In this document: piece by piece, positions 7,873-15,684 of the stretch
Layout: each line of letters begins with the position of its first letter
How positions within the stretch are numbered: the first letter of the stretch is position 1
Assembly: GCA_050330635.1 (NCBI GenBank)
Contig: JBHJNQ010000005.1
Span: forward strand, 39,545-103,544
Source of the DNA: CADEDH01 sp050330635
Lineage (GTDB): Bacteria; Actinomycetota; Acidimicrobiia; Acidimicrobiales; SZUA-35
Direction of reading: 5' to 3'
Length of the DNA stretch: 64,000 nucleotides
Program-made: the position numbers and the translations under genes
Notes under the pieces: model-generated
Told to the model about the DNA's origin: nothing
Seen by the model: the letters and a program-made list of their open reading frames with translations, nothing else
Database searches by the model: none

Positions 7873-9534
7873 TCAGACCCTTCTGTTGTCGAAATCGGGG
7901 CGGGAGCCGGTGCCGAAGCGCTGGAGGGCGCCACCGGGACCGACGGCATTCGGTCGTTGGAAGATCCAGTTCTGCCAGGCGGTGAGCCGGGCGAAGATCT
8001 TGGTCTCCATGGTCTCGGGGCCGACGAAGCGGTAGTTGGCCTCCATACCGGTGAGGGCGTCGGGGGAGAAGCTGTTGCGTTCCTCGAGCATGACCCGGAT
8101 CTCGTCGTGCCAGTCGATGTCGTCGGGCGTGAACGTGACGAGCTCGACGTCTACGGCGTCGGCGGCGACGAGATCCTTGCCGATCGCCGCCGTCGCCCTG
8201 TCGAGGGCCTCGTGGCGTCCCCAGAAGCGGGTCTGTAGCCGGGTCAGCCCGTTCGACATGGGGAACCATCCCAGGTTGGCGTCGGTCAGGCGGATGGCGG
8301 CCGCTGGGGGAGGGTTCTCGGCGTCCTCCCAGGTTCCTTCGAGCATGAAGCTCCGGTCGGCGGCGAGGACGAGCTCGGCCAACAGCCCGGTGAAGCAGCT
8401 GCCGGGCTCGATCACGGTCACCAGGGTGCGCGACGTCACGTCGAGCCGGCGCAGGACACGGGCCCACAGGAGGCGGGCCTCGCGGGTGAGCCAGTGGTCG
8501 GCGGCGAGCACCGCTTCGGCCCGGGCCACCGCGTCGAGGTCTCCGGTCGTGGCCAGGACCCAGGAACCGATCCCGGTCTCGTTGAGGCGCAGGTGGAGGA
8601 TGGCATCGTCGAGTTGGCGGGCGGCGGCGATGACCCAGGCGTCGGCTCCGGCCCCGACCAGTTCGACCGGTGTGGCGGGCTGGGAGCCGTTGGGCCCGCT
8701 GATTGTGATACGCGCCGTGCCCTGGTGGCGGTCGAGGACGACCTGCACCAGCGGGTAGGAGATCTCGTCTCCGGCGATCGTGCGGTCGAGGGGGGGTAGG
8801 GCGACGCCGGTGGCATCGTCGGGCCGGTCGGAGCGGGAGGCCCGTTCGGCCACCCGTTCGGCCACCAGCTCCTCGAACCTGCTGGCCGGCGCCGTTCGGT
8901 CGACGAGTCCCCACTCGACCGCCTGGCGGCCCCGGACCCCCTCGGTCCTCGTGGCGAAGGCGTCGGCCAGGTCGCGGCGGACGTGCCGCTTGTCGACGAC
9001 CCTGGTCAGGCCACCGGTGCCCGGCAGTACCGCCAGCAGTGGGATCTCGGGCAGGGAAACGGCCGACGCCCGATCGTCGACGAGCAGGATCTCGTCGCAG
9101 GCCAGGGCGAGCTCGTAGCCGCCGCCGGCGGCGGTGCCGTTGACCGCAGCGATCCACGTCTGGCCCGACCGCTCGGTTGCGTCCTCGATCGCATTGCGGG
9201 TCTCGTTGGTGAACTTGCAGAAGTTGACCTTGTGCTCGTGGGTCGAGCTGGCCAGCATCTGGATGTTGGCGCCGGCGCAGAAGATCTTGTCGAGTCCGCC
9301 GGTGACGACCACGACCTTCACCCCAGGATGCTCGAATCGCAGGCGTTGGACCGCATCGGCCAGCTCGATGTCGACGCTCAGATCGTAGGAGTTGGTCTTC
9401 AGCTCGTACTCGGGGCGCAGGCCGCCTCCAGGGTCGACCCGCATGGTGAGCGTCGCCCGGGGTGGCTCGACGGTCAGCTCCCAGTGCCGGTAGCGGGCGG
9501 GCTCGGTGCGGAAGTCGATGATGGAATCGGTCAC
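7873..9534 (-). CDS. boxC: 2,3-epoxybenzoyl-CoA dihydrolase (BoxC)
   Basis: The 553-residue product is a double enoyl-CoA hydratase/isomerase-fold protein of the length typical for BoxC, which opens the benzoyl-CoA epoxide ring hydrolytically. The first crotonase unit contains KIFCAGANIQML and NGTAAGGGYELALACDEI (oxyanion hole loop), and LPGTGGLTRVVDKRHVRRD. The second unit contains EPGSCFTGLLAELVLAADRS. The C-terminus MEANYRFVGPETMETKIFA is characteristic of the family. I chose the GTG at 9534 because AAGGGA lies just before it; the longer frame begins at 9558. A good promoter sits upstream and boxB follows directly. Confidence 0.94.
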   Translation of the reverse strand: MTDSIIDFRTEPARYRHWELTVEPPRATLTMRVDPGGGLRPEYELKTNSYDLSVDIELADAVQRLRFEHPGVKVVVVTGGLDKIFCAGANIQMLASSTHEHKVNFCKFTNETRNAIEDATERSGQTWIAAVNGTAAGGGYELALACDEILLVDDRASAVSLPEIPLLAVLPGTGGLTRVVDKRHVRRDLADAFATRTEGVRGRQAVEWGLVDRTAPASRFEELVAERVAERASRSDRPDDATGVALPPLDRTIAGDEISYPLVQVVLDRHQGTARITISGPNGSQPATPVELVGAGADAWVIAAARQLDDAILHLRLNETGIGSWVLATTGDLDAVARAEAVLAADHWLTREARLLWARVLRRLDVTSRTLVTVIEPGSCFTGLLAELVLAADRSFMLEGTWEDAENPPPAAAIRLTDANLGWFPMSNGLTRLQTRFWGRHEALDRATAAIGKDLVAADAVDVELVTFTPDDIDWHDEIRVMLEERNSFSPDALTGMEANYRFVGPETMETKIFARLTAWQNWIFQRPNAVGPGGALQRFGTGSRPDFDNRRV

Positions 9535-9558
9535 AGGTTTCCCTTCACTACTGCGCAC

Positions 9559-9586
9559 ATTCTACAACACAGCAACAGAGCGTCAA
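9559..9586 (-). promoter_or_regulatory. sigma70-type promoter of boxC-boxB
   Basis: On the minus strand TTGACG (9586-9581) and TAGAAT (9564-9559) are separated by 16 bases, close to the sigma70 consensus. The expected start lies about 20 bases before the boxC GTG. This is the best promoter I can see in the window. It lies in the 135-base gap shared with the divergent PaaX-family gene, so the regulator can act on it directly. Confidence 0.7.
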
Positions 9587-9654
9587 GCGGGTGTGGCATA
9601 TCGACAACGCGGCGTGCCGGGCGGGAGACACCTCGTTGGCCACCGCCGATGACG

Positions 9655-9660
9655 TAACAT
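9655..9660 (+). promoter_or_regulatory. -10 element of the PaaX-family gene
   Basis: TAACAT is followed after nine bases by the GTG start at 9670, which suggests a nearly leaderless transcript. No clear -35 is visible. Confidence 0.35.
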
Positions 9661-9669
9661 GATCCCATC

Positions 9670-10608
9670 GTGGCTCGTGAAGAAAATGTGGAAGCTCCGG
9701 CCACCGGGGTCGACGGCACCGGGGTCGACGAGGAGCTGGCCACCCTCCTCGGCGCCCGGCGCGACGGTTTTCCGGGCGCCGACACCAGCAGGGGTCTGCT
9801 CCTCACCGCTCTCGGCGAGTACGCCCTCCCCGCCGGTGGCGAGGTCTGGACCCAGACGCTGGTGGACGCGCTGGGGCTCGTGGGGGTCAGGGACAAGGCG
9901 GCCCGGCAAGCGATCGCCCGTCTCCACGATCGGGGGTGGCTGGAACGCCGACGTGTCGGGCGCCGTACCAGGTGGCGGCTGACCCGTCCCGCCGTCGAGC
10001 TCCTCGAATCAGGGGCCGAGCGGATCTACGGCTTCGGGACCTCACCGCCGCCCTGGGACGGCCGGTGGCTCGTGCTGTTGGCCAGCGTGCCCGAACGCGA
10101 TCGCAGCATCCGTTACCGGATGGGTGTCGAGCTCGGGTGGGCCGGTTTCGGATCGCTGGGGCAGGGGGTGTGGCTCTCCCCTTGGCTGGACCGGGAGGGT
10201 GAGGTCGTGGACGCCCTTCGTCGCCTCGGCGTCGAGGCGACGACGTTCCGATCGGAGCTGGGGGCGTTGGGTTCGGGCCCCGCCCTCGTCGACCAGGCCT
10301 GGAACCTGACCGAGCTGCAGCGCAAGTACGACGACTTCGTGGCCACCGCCACCCGGGCCACCACGGCCACGGCCCCCACGGCCCCGGCCGCCACCGGCGG
10401 CGAAGCGGCGGTGGCGGAGCTGACCACGTTGGTCCATCGGTGGCGACGGTTCCCGTTCCTCGATCCCGATCTTCCCGCCGACCTGCTACCCGCCGATTGG
10501 CCCCGCCCGTTGGCAGCCAGGGCGTTCAGCGAGCGCCGGGCGGCGCTACTGGGACCGGCTCGGCGGTGGTGGGAGTCGGCCGAGGCCGACCTCACCCCGT
10601 TGCGCTAG
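9670..10608 (+). CDS. PaaX-family transcriptional regulator, probable regulator of the box genes
   Basis: The 312-residue product has the three PaaX parts: an N-terminal winged helix (about 35-105, with RQAIARLHDRGWLERRRVGR), a central domain starting WDGRWLVLLASVPERDR, and a C-terminal domain with RRFPFLDPDLPADLLPADWP, the usual PaaX C-terminal signature. A run rich in Ala and Thr near 225-245 forms a loose linker. PaaX of E. coli is a GntR-like repressor that senses phenylacetyl-CoA. Here the gene is divergent from boxCB, so the effector may be benzoyl-CoA; that is inference. The usual box regulator (BoxR with a shikimate-kinase-like domain) is not seen. The start is a GTG; the 3' end overlaps the convergent MarR gene. 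Confidence 0.88.
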   Translation: MAREENVEAPATGVDGTGVDEELATLLGARRDGFPGADTSRGLLLTALGEYALPAGGEVWTQTLVDALGLVGVRDKAARQAIARLHDRGWLERRRVGRRTRWRLTRPAVELLESGAERIYGFGTSPPPWDGRWLVLLASVPERDRSIRYRMGVELGWAGFGSLGQGVWLSPWLDREGEVVDALRRLGVEATTFRSELGALGSGPALVDQAWNLTELQRKYDDFVATATRATTATAPTAPAATGGEAAVAELTTLVHRWRRFPFLDPDLPADLLPADWPRPLAARAFSERRAALLGPARRWWESAEADLTPLR

Positions 10609-11131
10609 CGGGGTGCGCTTCGTCACTAGTGTCCTGCGGGCGCTCGTCCGAACCGAGCGCGAACTCGTCGGTCACCGTGGCCAGCCCCCGCGCCAGCCGG
10701 GTCAGTGCCTTGCGGTCGTGGTCGCTCAGACGTTCCAGCAGGCGGCCGGTGAACGCCGCCCGACGCTCCCGGGCGTGGCGGTGCACGCTGGCCCCGTCCG
10801 CCGTCAGCGACACCCGTACCAAGCGGGCGCCGCTGCGGTCGCGGTTGCGTTCGACCAGGCCCCGCCGGGCCAGACGGTCGACCGCCCGGGTCGCCGTCGA
10901 CCGGTCGACGGCCAGACCATCGGCGATCGCCGACATCGGCTGCGGTCCCTCGGTCGACGCCACCTGATCGAGTGTGTCGAGGTCGCCCGGGTCGAGGCGC
11001 TCCATCCCGGCGGCGGCGGCCACCTCGGCGGCCAGGGCCACCCTGGTGTGGCGCAGCAGCCGCCACGTCGATCCCAGGTCGATGACGTCGTCGACCGTGC
11101 TCCCCTCGAGTCGGTCGGTGAAGATCGACAT
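10592..11131 (-). CDS. MarR-family transcriptional regulator
   Basis: The 179-residue product has a full winged helix: PGDLDTLDQVAS, MSAIADGLAVDRSTATRAVD (recognition helix) and RLARRGLVERNRDRSG with the wing LVRVSLTADG. The C-terminal helix LARGLATVTDEFAL suits a dimeric MarR protein. The frame extends upstream to 11347, but those residues are not MarR-like; the ATG at 11131 is preferred. Its 3' end overlaps the end of the PaaX-family gene by 17 bases. It is probably autoregulated, given the palindrome at 11280-11298. The ligand is unknown. Confidence 0.87.
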   Translation of the reverse strand: MSIFTDRLEGSTVDDVIDLGSTWRLLRHTRVALAAEVAAAAGMERLDPGDLDTLDQVASTEGPQPMSAIADGLAVDRSTATRAVDRLARRGLVERNRDRSGARLVRVSLTADGASVHRHARERRAAFTGRLLERLSDHDRKALTRLARGLATVTDEFALGSDERPQDTSDEAHPASATG

Positions 11132-11279
11132 GTGCCTGCCCGTTTCGCTCGCCCACGAGGCCGTGCTCCCGTCGGGATCGACCCTCGGGGCCGTACCGCC
11201 TCGCTGTCGAACGAACCATGTGGAGGGCCATCGGTCCACCACCATGCGCCGATTCGTCGAGAGGCGGCTCGGCCGGAGG

Positions 11280-11298
11280 TACTTGTCTAGGTAAAGTA
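11280..11298. promoter_or_regulatory. palindrome resembling a MarR operator
   Basis: The 19-base site reads TACTTGTCTAGGTAAAGTA. Its outer five bases on each side are perfectly inverted (TACTT/AAGTA), with C and G matching further in. Size and symmetry suit a MarR dimer. A TATACT box on the minus strand (11300-11295) overlaps it and could be the -10 for the MarR gene 150 bases downstream. Confidence 0.45.
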
Positions 11299-11693
11299 TA
11301 GAAAACGTGCTGTTGCGGCGCTGGTCCGGGGCCCGTGTCGGCCCCATGTTGGTGGGACGGACACCGAGAAGGAGGGCTGGCTGGTTGCGGCATCGAGATC
11401 GCCCCGGTCGTCACCACCAGGTTTCACCTGGCGCGCAACTGCGGTCGCGTTGTGACTCCTCCTGGGCGCTGGTGGTGGGTTCGTCCCGGTCTTCTGCGGA
11501 TCACGGCGGAGGACGGCCCACCGCCAGCGCAGTGTCCCATTCCCCGGCCGGCGCCTCAGCCCGAGGGCGTCAGTGACCGGGCGGGCGGCCATCGTCGGGT
11601 GCCATCGGCGGGCTGGTATCGGCGGGTGTCCGTAGGCTGCCGGTGAGTCGCCCGTGGCGAGTGGACTTCTGCGAGCACGGGCGACCCTGCCGG

Positions 11694-11719
11694 CGTCCGA
11701 CAGGCGGAGTTGTCGGACG
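11694..11719. other. hairpin with 9-bp stem
   Basis: CGTCCGACA and TGTCGGACG are perfectly complementary and separated by eight bases. It lies about 45 bases past the stop of the minus-strand DUF5753 fragment, so it may be a terminator, but there is no T-run. An operator is equally possible. Confidence 0.4.
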
Positions 11720-11765
11720 TCCGCCATGCTAGCCGGGAGACGAATCCGGGGCCGAACCGGGCGCG

Positions 11766-12209
11766 TCATGCCTCGCGCCGACGGTACTGCTCGACGAGCG
11801 AGGCGATCAGGTCCAACGACTCGGTTGGCGGCAGGGCCACGGCCAGTAGGTGGGTGAAGAGCTGGGCGTGGGCCTCGATGGCCTCCGGTCGGTCGAGATA
11901 GTTGAAGCCGGTCAGGTCCTCCGTGCAGGTGATGAACGGGTCCGGTGCTCCGGGCACCGTGAACAACCGGAACGAACCGAAGGCCGCACAGTGGAGGGCG
12001 CTGCTGGCGGCGGGTACGACCCCGATCGTCACGGCGGCCGTGGTCGCCGTCGTCACGAGATGCTCCAGTTGTTCGGCCATGACCTCGGGGCGACCGGTGA
12101 CCCGGTGGAGGACCGACTCGTCGATGATGCACTCCAGCTCGAGCGGCTCCGGCTGTCGATGGAGCACCGCCTGCCGGGCGAGCCGGGCCTGGACCCGGGC
12201 CGTGACCAC
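11766..12209 (-). pseudogene. truncated DUF5753 protein (regulator lacking its HTH domain)
   Basis: The 147 codons encode the DUF5753 domain found C-terminal to an XRE-type helix-turn-helix in many actinobacterial regulators: LECIIDESVLHRVTG, MAEQLEHLV, VVPAASSALHCAAFGSFRLF and CTEDLTGFNYLDRPEAIE. The helix-turn-helix half is missing; the open frame starts at a GTG right at the domain edge. The DUF397 partner that should follow is also missing, although an ATGA overlap like the one in the other copy is still visible at the stop. It is the inverted, diverged twin of the copy starting at 12253. Confidence 0.7.
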
Positions 12210-12252
12210 CGATCTGGTGACCGGCTGGTGGCTGGCCTACGCCACCGCGGTG

Positions 12253-12717
12253 ATGCGGTCGAGCCACGTGCCCCTCCCGGACTTCACGATCCACGATCGG
12301 GTCCGGGTGCGCCTGGCCCGCCAGGCCGTTCTCGATCGGGCCCCCGACCCGCTCGAGCTGGGCTGCATCGTCGACGAATCGGTGCTCCACCGGGTCACCG
12401 GCGGATCCCAGGTCATGGCCGACCAGATGGAGCACCTCGCGAAGCTGGCCGGAAGATCCACCATCACCATCCAGGTCGTACCCACGGCCAGCAGCGCCCT
12501 CCACTGTGCAGCGTTCGGCTCGTTCCGCCTGTTCAGCGCAGCGGGAGCGGCCGCCCCGTTCATGACCTGCACCGAAGACCTTACCGGGGTCAACTACCTC
12601 GACCGTCGCTCGGCGATCGACGCCTACGCCCAATTGTTCGAGCACCTCACGACGGTCGCACTCACACCGGCCGACTCGGCCGAGCTCATCCACACAACTG
12701 CGGAGCACTACCGATGA
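12253..12717 (+). pseudogene. second truncated DUF5753 protein, inverted twin
   Basis: About 154 codons from the ATG at 12253 encode a DUF5753 domain: RVRLARQAVLDRAPDPLEL, CIVDESVLHRVTGGSQVMAD, SSALHCAAFGSFRLF, and FMTCTEDLTGVNYLDRR. No helix-turn-helix is found upstream; instead the frame runs into the other strand's copy. The two copies are recognisably similar in DNA (long identical runs such as AGCAGCGCCCTCCACTGTG) and face away from each other around 12205-12300. This copy keeps its partner: its TGA overlaps the ATG of the DUF397 gene. Expression of a domain without DNA-binding part is possible but unproven. Confidence 0.7.
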
Positions 12718-12929
12718 CCAAGCATCCCTCCCGAGCGCTCACCTGGCGCAAGTCGTCCTACAGCGGGGCCAACGGCGGTGACTGCGTCGAGATCGCCGAC
12801 ACCGGCACGTCGTTGTTGGTGCGCAACAGCAAGCGTCCCGACGCCGGGTCGATCACGTTCACCCGCTCGGAGCTGGCGGCCTTCATCGCCGGCTGCAAGG
12901 CGGGTGAGTTCGACGATCTACGGCCGTGA
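12714..12929 (+). CDS. DUF397 small protein
   Basis: The 71-residue product has the DUF397 pattern: LTWRKSSYSGANGGDCVEIA at the start and SITFTRSELAAFIAG near the end. These small proteins are almost always encoded next to an XRE/DUF5753 regulator, with which they form BldB/WhiJ-like regulatory pairs in streptomycetes. The ATG overlaps the upstream DUF5753 stop (ATGA), so translation is coupled. The partner here has lost its DNA-binding domain, so the pair may be dead or may act on a homologue elsewhere. Confidence 0.85.
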   Translation: MTKHPSRALTWRKSSYSGANGGDCVEIADTGTSLLVRNSKRPDAGSITFTRSELAAFIAGCKAGEFDDLRP

Positions 12930-12959
12930 CGGGCGCCGGCGCCGTCGGGCGCCGGCTGG

Positions 12960-13635
12960 TCACGGTCTCGACGGCCCACCCCGACGAGCGGTCGGGGTGA
13001 CGCCGAACTCCTCGGCAACCGCCGCCGCCATCAACGGGAGCAACCTCCCCAGCTCGGCCCGCTCCGAGGGTGTGAACCGCTCGAGCACCCGTCGGGCGAC
13101 GCCGATGCGGCCGGCGACGATCATGCGCTGGGCGACGGCGCCGGCATCGGTCAGCGAGATCCGGTAGACGCGTCCGTCGTCGGGATCGCGTCGACGGGCG
13201 GCCAACCCCCGATCGACGAGCCGGCCCACGGCCTTGGTCGCCGTCCGGTGCGACCTGGAGACCGGCCGCCAACTCCGACATCTGGCCCCGCCCGCCGCAG
13301 GCGGCGATCTGGTCGAGGGTGTCCAGGTCGCCCGGTTCCAATTCGAGGTCGACGATCCCGCCGGCAATCACCTCCTCGACGGCGGCGGCCAGGCGCGGCC
13401 ACAGCCGGCCGATGGCGTTGCCATCGTCGGGGGAGACGTGGCCGATCAGACGGAGGGCGAGCCCGACGCGCCGCCGGTGGGCCTCGACCTGGGTCGCCGA
13501 GCCGGTGGCGGTGAGGGAGACGAGCACGACCCGGGCGTCGCCGCTGTTGCGGCGGCGCTGTATCAGCCCCTTGCCCTCCAGTCGGTCGACGGCCCGGGTA
13601 CTCCGGGACGGGGGTTTCATCGGCCGTGCGATCAT
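12960..13635 (-). pseudogene. double MarR-type regulator, 5'-truncated and frameshifted
   Basis: The upstream part begins in mid-domain with RSTRAVDRLEGKGLIQRRR and a complete wing (ARVVLVSLTATG), then continues into a second unit, EPGDLDTLDQIAACGGRGQM followed by SELAAGLQV. There, near 13250, the reading frame changes: the recognition helix HRTATKAVGRLVDRGLAAR and wing VYRISLTDAG are in another frame. Loss of two bases (one TC of an ancestral GTCTCG) would explain it. So this was a protein of two fused MarR domains, related to the intact MarR gene at 10592, that has lost its first half-domain and suffered a frameshift. Confidence 0.7.
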
Positions 13636-13747
13636 CCGCTCGGCCCACAGCGGTCACGTCGCCATCCTAGACATCGCAACGACCCCGGTCGCCTCCTGTG
13701 CCCCTATCGTGCCGCCTCCTCGGCGGTGAACCGTCGCCGTCGCCAGC

Positions 13748-14239
13748 TCAGTGTCGCTTCACGCCGCCGTACTTCATCCTGGTGTCGCTCATGGCCGCCG
13801 CCCGGACATCCTCGCGGGTCAGGGCGGCGTCGACCACCTCGCCGACGAACAGGGTGTGGGTGCCGAGGTCGAGGGAGTGGCGGACCTCGCAATCGAGCCA
13901 GGCGATCGCCTCGTCGAACACCGGGGCGCCGGTGGTGGCGTCACGGACGGCCCGGCCGTTGAGGGCGTCGCCGGAGTCCTCGGCCGGCTTGGAGAACTTG
14001 ACGAAGACCCGGGTGTCGTCGGCGTCCCACAGGTTGAGGGTGAACGATCCGCCCTCGGTGATCAACCGATGGGTGACCGCCTCGTTGTCGATGCCGACCC
14101 CGATCAGCACCGGCTCCATGGCCAGCTGGGTGATCCAGCTGGCGGTCATGGCGTTGCGCTCGTCGCCGGCCCGGGAGCCGATGAGGGCGAGGGCGTTCGG
14201 GATCTTCCACGTCACCTTGTTGATCAGCTCTGGTTCCAT
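13748..14239 (-). CDS. flavin reductase-like (DIM6/NTAB family) protein
   Basis: The 163-residue product has the split-barrel flavin-binding fold: ALALIGSRAGDERNAMTASW near the start, LIGVGIDNEAVTHRLI, and GSFTLNLWDADDT. Later, WLDCEVRHSLDLGTHTLFVG is the typical strand pair. Members reduce FMN or FAD for partner monooxygenases, or use flavin or F420 as prosthetic group. Two FAD monooxygenases and LLM proteins lie within 10 kb, but those Baeyer-Villiger types carry their own reductase function, so partnership is uncertain. Start is the ATG at 14239, in line with the family N-terminus. Confidence 0.88.
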   Translation of the reverse strand: MEPELINKVTWKIPNALALIGSRAGDERNAMTASWITQLAMEPVLIGVGIDNEAVTHRLITEGGSFTLNLWDADDTRVFVKFSKPAEDSGDALNGRAVRDATTGAPVFDEAIAWLDCEVRHSLDLGTHTLFVGEVVDAALTREDVRAAAMSDTRMKYGGVKRH

Positions 14240-14546
14240 TGTTGCGGCCTACCCGACCCCGCCGGCCCGAAACGGTTGCTCAGTTCGCTGGCCCGTCACC
14301 GGCGGAGGTCTCGCCGGTCGCGTCCGGAGTGGGCTCCGAGACCGGTACGTCCGCCCCGGCTCGAGGTTGCGGAAGGTGTGCTCGTGGTTGTCGTTGCAGT
14401 AGTTGACCTGGTTCGTGCTCGGGGCTCGTCGGCCGGTCGGCCTCGCCCGCTATCAGCACGTTGGCCGGTTTCGGGGGACCGGTGCTCGTTTTGGTCCCTT
14501 CGGGCGGGGTCGGTCCGCCGTGGGATATGGGTGGTAGAAAGCGGGG
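14240..14546. other. intergenic region of 307 bases
   Basis: This separates the divergent flavin reductase and quinone-reductase-like genes and should hold both promoters. On the minus strand around 14345-14435 a short frame reads STNQVNYCNDNHEHTFRNL, which looks protein-like but is not something I can identify; it may be a gene scrap. No clear promoter boxes or repeats. Confidence 0.4.
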
Positions 14547-15683
14547 ATGAGCGAGACCACCAGCATGACCGGCCGTGGCCTGAGGTCGGAGGTGACCGAC
14601 GACGGCGAGGTCGTCATCTCCGTCGTGCCCTTCGAATTGGGCTCCCCGGAACCCGACGAGGTGATCGTCCGGGTGGAGGCGGCGCCCGTCAACCCGTCGG
14701 ACCTCGGCCTCCTGCTGGCGGGCGCCGACCCGGCCACCGCCACCGCCGGCGCCGGGGGCGAGCTCCGTCTCCGCCTGCAGCCGGCGCCGGTGGCGGCTCT
14801 CCGAGGCCGGGTCGGCCAGGCGCTCCCGGTCGGCAACGAGGGGGCGGGGGTGGTCGTCGCCGCCGGCTCGTCGAAGGCCGCCCGTTCGCTCGAAGGCCGA
14901 GTCGTCGCCGCCATCCCCGGCGGCATGTACGCCACCCACCGGACGGTCAAGGCCGACCAGTGCCTCGTGTTGCCGGAGGGCACCGACCCCCGAGACGCCG
15001 CCTCCTGCTTCGTCAACCCCCTCACCGCCCTCGGCATGACCGAGACCATGCGGCGGGAGGGACATACCGCCCTCGTCCACACCGCCGCCGCCTCCAACCT
15101 GGGGCAGATGCTCAACCGGATCTGCCTCGGTGACGGCGTCGAGCTGGTCAACATCGTGCGCCGCCAGGAACAGGCCGACCTCCTGCGTCAGCAGGGGGCG
15201 GTGCACGTCGTCGACACGTCGTCGCCCTCGTTTGCCGACGACCTGGTGACGGCCCTGCGGGCCACGGGGGCCACGATCGCCTTCGACGCCATCGGCGGGG
15301 GAGGGTTGGCGTCGAGAATCCTGGCCGCCATGGAGGCCGCCGCCACCCCCGTCGGTGGCGGCTACAGCCGGTACGGCTCGTCCACCCTCAAGCAGGTCTA
15401 CATCTACGGTGGGCTCGACCGATCGCCCACGGTGCTCGACCGGACCTACGGGATGGCGTGGTCGGTCGGCGGTTGGCTCCTCACCAACTTCCTCGTGGCC
15501 GTCGGAGCCGAGCAGGCGGCCGCCCTCCGCCAGCGGGTGGCCGACGAGCTGACCACCACCTTCGCCAGCTCCTACCGCGAGGTGCTCACGCTCAACGAGA
15601 TGCTCGACCCCGACCGACTGCGCCGGTACGCCACGATGGCCACCGGCGAGAAGGTGCTCGTCGCCCCCAACCCCAGTCGATGA
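14547..15683 (+). CDS. zinc-type alcohol dehydrogenase-like/quinone oxidoreductase (MDR family)
   Basis: The 378-residue product is a medium-chain reductase. The N-terminal GroES-like part has VEAAPVNPSDLGLLLAGADP, a motif of the quinone-reductase branch. GNEGAGVVVAAGSS is the next landmark, and the Rossmann part carries TALVHTAAASNLGQMLNRIC in place of the usual GxGxxG. The structural zinc cysteines of true alcohol dehydrogenases are absent, so an NAD(P)H-dependent quinone or enoyl reduction is more likely. An insertion around residues 60-85 resembles a subgroup linked to alanine dehydrogenase/transhydrogenase-like proteins. It is convergent with the monooxygenase gene, leaving one base between the two stop codons. 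Confidence 0.87.
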   Translation: MSETTSMTGRGLRSEVTDDGEVVISVVPFELGSPEPDEVIVRVEAAPVNPSDLGLLLAGADPATATAGAGGELRLRLQPAPVAALRGRVGQALPVGNEGAGVVVAAGSSKAARSLEGRVVAAIPGGMYATHRTVKADQCLVLPEGTDPRDAASCFVNPLTALGMTETMRREGHTALVHTAAASNLGQMLNRICLGDGVELVNIVRRQEQADLLRQQGAVHVVDTSSPSFADDLVTALRATGATIAFDAIGGGGLASRILAAMEAAATPVGGGYSRYGSSTLKQVYIYGGLDRSPTVLDRTYGMAWSVGGWLLTNFLVAVGAEQAAALRQRVADELTTTFASSYREVLTLNEMLDPDRLRRYATMATGEKVLVAPNPSR

Positions 15684-15684
15684 C

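Larger units (their letters stand above)
11132..11765. other. 634-base stretch without a recognisable gene
   Basis: This lies between the MarR gene and the first DUF5753 fragment. Several frames stay open on both strands but none resembles a known protein or has codon use like its neighbours. It holds two structured sites, described separately: a 19-base palindrome at 11280-11298 and a 9-bp hairpin at 11694-11719. Otherwise I see nothing. Confidence 0.5.

Noticed and set aside
12960..13635. A second selenocysteine-type recoding or programmed frameshift in the double MarR gene
   Set aside because: The break is a frame change without a TGA at a functional cysteine, and no slippery run or pseudoknot is evident; simple two-base loss plus a missing 5' end indicates decay.
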